From an uncultured Eubacteriales bacterium (GTDB lineage Bacteria > Bacillota > Clostridia > Oscillospirales > Acutalibacteraceae), in contig ONXZ01000109.1 of the NCBI GenBank assembly GCA_900321905.1, positions 1 to 5,331 on the forward strand: 5,331 nucleotides of DNA, in the 5' to 3' direction. Both the position numbers and the translations under genes were made by a program. Shown here one piece after another: positions 1-5,111 of the stretch (the stretch's first letter is position 1; each line of letters opens with the position of its first letter). The notes under the pieces were generated by a model. It was not told where the DNA came from and searched no databases. It saw only the letters and a program-made list of their open reading frames with translations.

Positions 1-85
1 TAAATCAAAAGCGCCCACCGCGGCTGAACTTGAGGAGAATCCGAGAGCAAGGTCGTCGAGGCTGAGGTGTTTTGAAAAACAGTAA
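1..85 (+). CDS. rsmH: RsmH, 16S rRNA (cytosine-N4) methyltransferase, C-terminal end only
   Basis: Only the last 27 codons are present, read from base 2 and ending at TAA 83-85. The peptide contains AAELEENPRARSSRLRCFEK. The ENPRARS-x-x-LR tail is the hallmark C-terminus of RsmH (MraW), which uses S-adenosylmethionine to methylate N4 of C1402 (E. coli numbering) in 16S rRNA. The catalytic domain lies upstream of the window. Its place just before an FtsL-like gene and a division PBP is the standard dcw order. The stop codon lies inside the first 7-bp unit (CAGTAAG, 80-86) of the repeat element that follows, and the last residues (CFEKQ) depart from the usual VAE-K type ending. The native C-terminus may therefore have been altered by the insertion. 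The family call is firm despite the short fragment. Confidence 0.87.
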   Translation, partial: KSKAPTAAELEENPRARSSRLRCFEKQ

Positions 86-304
86 GCAGTATGCAGTTAG
101 CAGTTAGCAGTTGTCGGTTGGTCGCTGCGCTCGGATATTTTAGCAGCCGTTAGCAGTATGCAGTTAGCAGTTAGCAGTTATAGGTTGGTCGCTGCGCTCC
201 ATTAATTGTTCGAGGCGGAGCCGAGTAACTAACAACGGCATACGGCATACGGCATACGGCTAACTAACAACGGCATACGGCATACGGCTAACTATTAACT
301 AAAA
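80..304. repeat. Heptamer-armed MITE-like element 1 (rsmH-ftsL spacer)
   Basis: This non-coding element fills the whole spacer. The left arm from base 80 is a run of 7-bp units: CAGTAAG, CAGTATG, CAGTTAG, CAGTTAG, CAGTTGT. The right arm, 228-304, stays in strict 7-bp phase: ACTAACA, ACGGCAT x3, ACGGCTA, ACTAACA, ACGGCAT x2, ACGGCTA, ACTATTA, ACTAAAA. Read on the opposite strand the right arm is GTTAGCC/GTATGCC, so the two arms are inverted copies that differ at one position per heptamer. The middle holds GGTTGGTCGCTGCGCTC (twice) and ATTGTTCGAGGCGGAGCCGAG. It lacks the large core hairpin of elements 2 and 3, so it looks like a shortened or rearranged relative. No ORF or transposase is visible. 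The repeat structure is seen directly; mobility is inferred. Confidence 0.85.
82..199 (+). repeat. Direct duplication of the left arm of element 1
   Basis: Bases 82-132 and 149-199 are direct copies with a 67-bp period. I count 48 of 51 identical positions, the differences being at 84/151, 113/180 and 115/182. Each copy runs from the heptamer array through the GGTTGGTCGCTGCGCTC segment. A unique 16-nt spacer (133-148) separates them. There is only one matching right arm, so this may be a tandem duplication of the left half, or one element inserted into or recombined with another. Confidence 0.9.
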
Positions 305-306
305 AG

Positions 307-314
307 AGGAGGTG
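307..314 (+). promoter_or_regulatory. Ribosome binding site that fixes the ftsL start
   Basis: AGGAGGTG is a near-perfect anti-16S match. It places the start at GTG 321 with a spacing of about 6-8 nt. The in-frame GTG at 312 lies inside this Shine-Dalgarno sequence and has no site of its own, so the longer reading by three residues is unlikely. The site lies just past the last heptamer of element 1. Confidence 0.85.
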
Positions 315-320
315 AAAACA

Positions 321-890
321 GTGACTAATACCAACGATTTCAGAAGCGGTACATACTACGGCAGCGCGAGTTCTCTGATTGATTCGTTTGACTACTCGCG
401 TGGTTCGCACGCGCCGAAGTTGCGCCCGCAGGACAAGCCTGAGGAGAAACTTAAACTCCGTCAGAACAAAAAGTTAAAGAGCAAGAGCGTTCTGCGTCAG
501 GAGCAGAAGGCGTCCACGGCGCAGGCAATCAGGGTTGCGTTTGTCGCTGTTTTGTGCCTTGGTATGATATGTCTGGCGCTGCACTCGATGGCGCTCAAAA
601 ACGAACTGACGAGGGAAATTTCGTCAAAGCAGACCGCAATTGCAAACGCTCAGAGCGAGCATATTTCGCTGCAGAGCCAACTCAACGCCCTTGTGTCGAT
701 GAAAACTATCGACAAGGTGGCGGTTGAAAATCTCGGTATGACCAAAATGCGCTCAAACCAGATTCAGTATATGAACGTTGACGAGTTTACGGCAGCGCAA
801 AAGAAAGCGGCGCAAAAAGAAAAGGCTGCGTCTGAAAAGAAAGCAAACCAAAAAACCACCGACAAAAACTCGGCAAAAAGTAATAAATAA
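321..890 (+). CDS. ftsL: FtsL-like cell division protein
   Basis: This 189-residue protein starts at GTG 321 and ends at TAA 888-890. It has a basic, disordered-looking N-terminal part (1-70, rich in K, R and Q), one transmembrane helix at about 71-92 (RVAFVAVLCLGMICLALHSM), then a heptad-like coiled-coil stretch at about 93-127. A short A-x-E-N-L-G-M segment follows (134-140), leading into MTKMRSNQIQYM. A Lys/Ala/Gln-rich tail occupies about 158-189. This topology, with a cytoplasmic N-terminus, one helix and an outside coiled coil ending in a GM motif, is that of FtsL/DivIC proteins, which pair and support the septal FtsW-PBP pair. Its place between rsmH and the division PBP is where ftsL normally sits. 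FtsL sequences diverge strongly, so the call rests on architecture and position. It is longer than typical FtsL (roughly 90-130 residues) because of extensions at both ends. Confidence 0.8.
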   Translation: MTNTNDFRSGTYYGSASSLIDSFDYSRGSHAPKLRPQDKPEEKLKLRQNKKLKSKSVLRQEQKASTAQAIRVAFVAVLCLGMICLALHSMALKNELTREISSKQTAIANAQSEHISLQSQLNALVSMKTIDKVAVENLGMTKMRSNQIQYMNVDEFTAAQKKAAQKEKAASEKKANQKTTDKNSAKSNK

Positions 891-897
891 TACGAAT

Positions 898-941
898 AAG
901 CATATAATTTATGAGAGTTCTATGAACTCTCTAAAATGCTT
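898..941 (+). terminator. Strong hairpin after ftsL, possible attenuator or terminator
   Basis: GAGAGTTC (913-920) pairs perfectly with GAACTCTC (924-931) around a TAT loop. The stem extends through TTTA 908-911 with TAAA 932-935 (one bulged base, 912) and AAGCAT 898-903 with ATGCTT 936-941 (bulge 904-907). That gives about 18 pairs in all. It begins 8 nt after the ftsL stop and is followed by TTTTAT rather than a full U-tract. It could be a leaky terminator or an RNA-processing or stability structure. The fold is seen in the sequence; the function is inferred. Confidence 0.5.
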
Positions 942-945
942 TTAT

Positions 946-965
946 GGCTTGCCGTCAGGCAAGCC
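946..965 (+). other. Perfect GC-rich inverted repeat next to element 2
   Basis: GGCTTGCC (946-953) and GGCAAGCC (958-965) form a perfect 8-bp stem with a GTCA loop. It directly follows the ftsL hairpin, and its last C is the first base of the first CAGTTAG heptamer of element 2. No T-run follows, so it is a poor intrinsic terminator alone. It may be part of the element, its target site, or a second half of the preceding structure. Confidence 0.55.
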
Positions 966-1212
966 AGTTAGCAGTTAGCAGTATGCAGTTAGCAGTTGGA
1001 GGGTGGGCGTTGCCCACACCCGATTTTATTTCGGGACGCCGGGGTCGTCGTCCCCTACAAATATACGTTTCTGCGAGCAACTGTAGGGGCTGACGACCTC
1101 GGCAGCCCGCTAATTGTTTGAGCGAAGCGAGTAACTAACAACGGCATACGGCATACGGCTTACGGCTAACTGACAACGGCATACGGCATACGGCATACGG
1201 CTAACTACTAAC
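965..1212. repeat. Heptamer-armed MITE-like element 2 (ftsL-PBP spacer)
   Basis: This accounts for most of the 342-nt stretch without a gene. The left arm from 965 is CAGTTAG, CAGTTAG, CAGTATG, CAGTTAG, CAGTTGG. The right arm runs in unbroken 7-bp phase from 1134 to 1210: ACTAACA, ACGGCAT x2, ACGGCTT, ACGGCTA, ACTGACA, ACGGCAT x3, ACGGCTA, ACTACTA. Inverted, the right-arm units read GTTAGCC or GTATGCC against GTTAGCA or GTATGCA on the left. The core (about 998-1135) carries a small GTGGGC/GCCCAC hairpin, a CCCGA/TCGGG hairpin, a 28-nt imperfect inverted repeat and a terminal GAGCGAAGCGAGT block. No coding potential is credible, and the overlapping minus-strand ORFs are low-complexity readings. 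The element ends just before the A-rich leader and AGGAGG (1220-1225) of the PBP gene. Confidence 0.87.
1019..1109. repeat. Core hairpin of element 2 with an alternative fold
   Basis: Bases 1032-1059 and 1082-1109 are inverted repeats of 28 nt, with 23 of 28 positions pairing and a 22-nt loop. The outer end of the left half (CGGG, 1032-1035) can also pair with CCCG just upstream, in a 5-bp hairpin CCCGA (1019-1023) / TCGGG (1031-1035). The two folds exclude each other. The 28-nt halves carry the recognisable TGTAGGGGCTGACGAC sequence and its near-inverse. The same arrangement recurs at 4940-5028. Confidence 0.82.
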
Positions 1213-1232
1213 GAAAAACAGGAGGGGACAAC

Positions 1233-3449
1233 ATGGCAGGATTTAAACAGGGAATGCGGTACAGGATTCTCATTCTTGCTGTTGCTGTCGTCTTTTTGTT
1301 TTGTGCAGACGGCGCGAGGGTGCTGTATCTGCAGGTAGTTAAGCACGACGACCTCGCCGCAAAGGCTGAGTCGCAGCAACTTTCCGACACGGAAGTTAAG
1401 GCAATGCGCGGCACTATCTACGACAGCGACGGCAATATCCTTGCTCAGTCGGCGACGGTGTGGAACATATTTATAGACCCGTCCAACATTAAAAAAGAGG
1501 AAACCCGCACCACCGTTGTTGACGGTCTTGCAAACTTCCTTGAATTTGACGAAAAAGAGAAAAAACAACTTTACAAAGACTCGCAGAAAAAAACGAAGTA
1601 CGTTGTAGTCGCAAAGCAGGTCGAAAACTCGGTTAAGGAAAAAATCGCAAAGTATTCCGCCGACCACCTGCTCGGCAATATCATCGGCACGGAGCAGACT
1701 ACACGCCGCTACTATCCTTACGACAACTTTGCTTCGTCCGTGCTTGGTTTCACGGGCGGCGACAATCAGGGTCTTTCGGGTCTTGAGGCTTACTACAACA
1801 AGGAACTTTCGGGCACTAACGGCAGAATTATCACTGTCAAGGACGCCAACTCAAACAGGCTTCCGACTGACTATGAAACCTCGATTGACGCGATTGACGG
1901 CAACTCGCTTGTGCTGACTATCAACCAGCCTATTCAGTATTATCTCGAAAAGGGACTGAAGGAAGCGCTTAACGAGTATCAGTGCAAGGGTACATACGGC
2001 ATTGTTATGAACTGCAACACCGGCGCGGTGCTTGCAATGGCTTCAATGCCTGACTACAACTGCAACGAGCCGTACAAAATTACTTACAGCAAGTACAAAA
2101 AAGATATCCAAAAAGAGAAAACCAAAAAAGACAAGGCGAAAAAAGAGAGCGAATACGTCCAGAATCAGTGGCGTAACTTCACGGTTAACGACACCTATGT
2201 TCCCGGCTCGGTATTCAAGACGTTTATGGCGTCAGCCGCACTTGAGGAAAATGTTGTAAACCTTGACACGACATACACCTGCACAGGCGGTATTCAGGTT
2301 GACCAATACTGGATGAAGTGCCACTACCACGCAGGTCACGGCACGCAGACTCTCACGCAGGGACTTGAAAATTCGTGCAACCCGTTTTTCATCACAATCG
2401 GTCAGAAACTCGGCGCACATAACTATTTTAAATACTTTGACGCCTTTGGCTTTACGCAGACGACAGGCATTGACCTGCCGGGCGAGGCGACTCCGCAGTA
2501 TTATCCCGAGGACCAGTACGGCATTGTTGAACTTTCGTCGGCGTCCTTCGGTCAGACAAACTCGCTCACGCCTATTCAGGTAGCCACAGGTATGTGCGCT
2601 ATCGCAAACGGCGGCACGCTAATCAAGCCGTATATCGTGGCGGAAATCAAGGACGCAAACGGCAACACAATCAAAAAGACGGAGAAAAAAGAAATCCGCC
2701 GTGTTATTAGCGAGGACACAAGCGAAAAAGTGCGCGGTATGATGAAATCCGTTGTTGAAAACGGTACAGGTAAAAACGGCTATGTCGCAGGCTACCGCGT
2801 GGGCGGCAAGACGGGTACATCAACAAAACTCGGTGAGTCAAAGCCGGGCGAAAAAGATAAGTACATTGTATCTTTTGCAGCGATTGCACCTGCCGACAAA
2901 CCTGAAATTGTGGTGCTTGTCCTTGCAGACGAGCCGAACGTTGACCTCGGCGGCGGCGCACTGTGCGCACCGATTGCCGCACAGGTTACAGAGCAGGCAA
3001 TGCAGGTTTACGGCATTGAGCCGAAATACGACGATTCCGAAATCAGGGAGCAGTCAGTCGCAGTTCCGTCAGTCATCGGCGGCACGGCGGAAAACGCAAA
3101 GAAAATCATTAAAGAATCAAACCTTAAATACATCGTATCAGGCAGCGGCGACGCGGTTGTTGACCAGTCACCGTCGGCAGGCTCGATGATACCGAAAAAC
3201 GGCATAGTTGTGCTGTTTACCGACAAGGATAAAAAGACCAAAGTTAAAGTGCCGGACTTCACCGGACTTACAATAAGCGAGGCTACCAACACCGCCGCAG
3301 GTAAAAACCTCAACATAAAAATCGGCGGCAACAGCCTGACGGACGAAAACGTGGTTGCTTACTCGCAGTCGGTACAAAAAGATACCGAAGTTGAAGAAGG
3401 CACGGTTATTGACGTTTCGTTCAAGAGCACAAAATCAGTTTTGGACTAA
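1233..3449 (+). CDS. spoVD: PASTA-domain class B penicillin-binding protein (SpoVD/FtsI type)
   Basis: This 738-residue D,D-transpeptidase cross-links peptidoglycan on the outer face of the membrane. AGGAGG at 1220-1225 sits 7 nt before the ATG. An N-terminal signal-anchor helix lies at about 11-30, followed by the PBP dimerisation region opening with RGTIYD (59-64). The transpeptidase domain has all three motifs: S326-V-F-K329 (catalytic serine), S381-C-N383 and K526-T-G-T529. Two PASTA repeats follow at about 607-664 and 669-731. One class B PBP with C-terminal PASTA in this dcw slot is usual for SpoVD and its vegetative paralogues. Cys363 and the Cys382 within SxN match the spacing I recall for the redox-active pair of Bacillus SpoVD. 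A Lys-rich insert (about 283-307) precedes the SxxK motif. Whether it serves septation, spore cortex or both cannot be told here, so the symbol is provisional. Confidence 0.93.
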   Translation: MAGFKQGMRYRILILAVAVVFLFCADGARVLYLQVVKHDDLAAKAESQQLSDTEVKAMRGTIYDSDGNILAQSATVWNIFIDPSNIKKEETRTTVVDGLANFLEFDEKEKKQLYKDSQKKTKYVVVAKQVENSVKEKIAKYSADHLLGNIIGTEQTTRRYYPYDNFASSVLGFTGGDNQGLSGLEAYYNKELSGTNGRIITVKDANSNRLPTDYETSIDAIDGNSLVLTINQPIQYYLEKGLKEALNEYQCKGTYGIVMNCNTGAVLAMASMPDYNCNEPYKITYSKYKKDIQKEKTKKDKAKKESEYVQNQWRNFTVNDTYVPGSVFKTFMASAALEENVVNLDTTYTCTGGIQVDQYWMKCHYHAGHGTQTLTQGLENSCNPFFITIGQKLGAHNYFKYFDAFGFTQTTGIDLPGEATPQYYPEDQYGIVELSSASFGQTNSLTPIQVATGMCAIANGGTLIKPYIVAEIKDANGNTIKKTEKKEIRRVISEDTSEKVRGMMKSVVENGTGKNGYVAGYRVGGKTGTSTKLGESKPGEKDKYIVSFAAIAPADKPEIVVLVLADEPNVDLGGGALCAPIAAQVTEQAMQVYGIEPKYDDSEIREQSVAVPSVIGGTAENAKKIIKESNLKYIVSGSGDAVVDQSPSAGSMIPKNGIVVLFTDKDKKTKVKVPDFTGLTISEATNTAAGKNLNIKIGGNSLTDENVVAYSQSVQKDTEVEEGTVIDVSFKSTKSVLD

Positions 3450-3470
3450 TTCGATGCTAAGGAGATAGCA

Positions 3471-4895
3471 ATGAAACTTTCAGAATTATTAAAATCGGTT
3501 GAAGTAAAAAATGAATATGCCGACCTCGACGCAGTTGAGGTTACTTCCGACTCACGCCTTGTCAAAGACGGTTATCTGTTTGTTTGCATTAAGGGTGCGT
3601 CGTTTGACGGTCACTCGGTTGCAAAGGAAATGCTTGAGTTCGGTGCGGTTGCGGTTGTTGTTGACCACGACCTCGGCATTGACAGGCAGATTATTGTCAG
3701 CGACACACGCGCGGCGTACTCCGTAATCTGTGCAAACTTTTTCGGCAATCCTGCCGATAAACTCGAACTCATAGGTCTTACAGGCACAAACGGCAAGACG
3801 ACCACCACCTTCCTCATCAAGCAGATACTTGAAAACGTGGGCAAAAAGGTCGGACTTATCGGCACGGTGCAGAATATGGTGGGCGACGAAATTTACCCTG
3901 CTCACTACACCACTCCCGACCCGCACGAGTTGCAGTCGCTCTTTCGCAAAATGGTTGACGCAAAGTGCGAATACTGCGTTATGGAGGTATCCTCGCAGGC
4001 GCTCGCTCAGGGCAGAGTTGCAGGTATTCACTTTTTAATCGGCGTGTTTACAAACCTCACGCAGGACCACCTCGATTATCACAAAACGTGGGAAAACTAC
4101 TTTGCCGCAAAGCGTATGCTGTTTGAAAACTGCGACATCGCGCTGACAAATGTTGACGACGAAAACGGACTTAAAATCGTTGATTCTCTGCCTTGCAAGG
4201 TTAAGACTTACGGCGTTAAAAATCACGACAGCGACTTCACTGCGCGCAACGTTTCCTTCTCGCCAAACGGCGTAAAATATGAACTTGTGTGCGACAGAAT
4301 CGGCACCGTAAAATGTCCGATTCCGGGCAGATTCAGCGTATATAATTCGCTGTGCGCTGCGTCTGTTGCGCTCATTCTCGGCTTTGAACTTGAAGATGTG
4401 CTTGGCGCAATTCAAAAATCAAACGGCGTTAAGGGCAGGATTGAAGTTGTGCCGACTGATACCGATTACACGGTAATCATCGACTACGCTCATTCGCCTG
4501 ACGGACTTGAAAATATTATCACCTCGCTCAAAGAGATTGCGACAGGCAGAGTGGTTACGCTCTTTGGCTGCGGCGGCGACAGAGATAAAACGAAGCGCCC
4601 GAAGATGGGCAGAATCGCTGCTGAACTCTCCGACTTCTGCGTTGTGACTTCAGATAATCCGCGTAGCGAGGACCCATCGGCTATTATCGACGATATCCTT
4701 GAGGGTATGCAGGACACGACCACGCCGTACAAGGTGGTTGTGAACCGCAAGGACGCTATCAGGTGGGCGATGGAAAATGCCGAAAAGGACGATATTATCC
4801 TCCTCGCAGGCAAGGGCCACGAAACGTATCAGATACTCCCCACAGGTACAATCCACTTTGACGAACGCGAAGTAGTTTCGGAAATATTAAATTGA
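3471..4895 (+). CDS. murE: UDP-N-acetylmuramoyl-L-alanyl-D-glutamate--2,6-diaminopimelate ligase
   Basis: This 474-residue cytoplasmic ATP-dependent ligase adds the third amino acid to the peptidoglycan stem peptide. The N-terminal UMAG-binding domain (about 1-98) includes TSDSRLVKDGYLF. The central ATP-binding domain carries the P-loop TGTNGKTT (104-111), HYTTPD (145-150), the EVSSQAL block (172-178), FTNLTQDHLDYH (193-204) and A-A-K214, the lysine usually carbamylated in Mur ligases. The C-terminal domain has IDYAHSPDGL (337-346), GCGGDRD (366-372), DNPR (395-398) and AGKGHE (446-451). DNPR is the motif of meso-diaminopimelate-specific MurE, so a DAP-type wall is predicted. Length is normal. 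AAGGAG at 3459-3464 lies 6 nt before ATG 3471, and the gene begins 21 nt after the PBP stop, the only compact junction here. Its TGA stop lies in the first AATTGAG unit of element 3. Confidence 0.97.
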   Translation: MKLSELLKSVEVKNEYADLDAVEVTSDSRLVKDGYLFVCIKGASFDGHSVAKEMLEFGAVAVVVDHDLGIDRQIIVSDTRAAYSVICANFFGNPADKLELIGLTGTNGKTTTTFLIKQILENVGKKVGLIGTVQNMVGDEIYPAHYTTPDPHELQSLFRKMVDAKCEYCVMEVSSQALAQGRVAGIHFLIGVFTNLTQDHLDYHKTWENYFAAKRMLFENCDIALTNVDDENGLKIVDSLPCKVKTYGVKNHDSDFTARNVSFSPNGVKYELVCDRIGTVKCPIPGRFSVYNSLCAASVALILGFELEDVLGAIQKSNGVKGRIEVVPTDTDYTVIIDYAHSPDGLENIITSLKEIATGRVVTLFGCGGDRDKTKRPKMGRIAAELSDFCVVTSDNPRSEDPSAIIDDILEGMQDTTTPYKVVVNRKDAIRWAMENAEKDDIILLAGKGHETYQILPTGTIHFDEREVVSEILN

Positions 4896-5090
4896 GAATT
4901 GAGATTTGAGAATTGAGAATTAATGGCGGGACACCCGCACCCGATTATATTTCGGGGCGCCAAGGTTGTCGCCCCCTACAGTTGAGTGTTTTCGAAATTT
5001 TGTAGGGGCTGACGACCCCGGCAGCCCGTTTATTGTCCGAGCGAAGCGAGTTACCGAAATTCTCCATTTTCCATTCTCCATTCTCCATTC
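4890..5090. repeat. Heptamer-armed MITE-like element 3 with different arms (murE-mraY spacer)
   Basis: The left arm is AATTGAG, AATTGAG, ATTTGAG, AATTGAG, AATTAAT (4890-4924). The right arm is TTCTCCA, TTTTCCA, TTCTCCA, TTCTCCA (5060-5087). Inverted, the right arm reads GAATGGA against GAATTGA on the left: again a 7-bp unit with one fixed difference. The arms are unrelated to those of elements 1 and 2, yet the core is the same as in element 2. Bases 5001-5054 match 1082-1135 at 48 of 54 positions by hand count, and the CCCGATT...TTTCGGG segment is shared. The murE stop codon is inside the first unit. The element ends directly before an A-run and the AGGAG of mraY. No ORF is supported. Confidence 0.86.
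4940..5028. repeat. Core hairpin of element 3
   Basis: Bases 4953-4980 and 5001-5028 form a 28-nt imperfect inverted repeat with 21 of 28 positions pairing and a 20-nt loop. The mutually exclusive small hairpin CCCGA (4940-4944) / TCGGG (4952-4956) is also kept. The right half differs from that of element 2 at a single position (5018 versus 1099), while the left half is more diverged. Unpaired 2x2 patches occur at the same two places in both elements. Confidence 0.8.
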
Positions 5091-5111
5091 ATAAAAAAAC
5101 AGGAGAATAAA

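Noticed and set aside
80..304. CRISPR array
   Set aside because: The repeats are 7-bp tandem units without unique spacers of even length, and the left and right arrays are inverted to each other.
312..320. Earlier GTG start for ftsL
   Set aside because: It overlaps the AGGAGGTG ribosome binding site and has no site of its own, while GTG 321 is correctly spaced.
903..908. TATAAT as a -10 promoter box for the PBP gene
   Set aside because: No acceptable -35 hexamer lies at the right distance upstream, and the box is inside the bulged part of the ftsL hairpin.
778..978. Arg/Lys-rich plus-strand ORF overlapping the end of ftsL
   Set aside because: It is an out-of-frame reading of the Lys/Ala-rich tail of ftsL that continues into the hairpins and repeat, with no ribosome binding site.
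965..1212. Autonomous insertion sequence
   Set aside because: The element is about 250 bp with no transposase ORF on either strand, so at most it is a non-autonomous MITE-like unit.
1110..1667. Minus-strand ORF of 185 codons
   Set aside because: It overlaps the 5' part of the PBP gene and runs out through the heptamer array. Its C-terminal part is low-complexity translation of 7-bp repeats, and no ribosome binding site or family motif supports it.
4890..4924. Promoter made from TTGAGA repeats before mraY
   Set aside because: Several -35-like TTGAGA words occur because of the heptamers, but no convincing -10 box is found 16-18 nt downstream.
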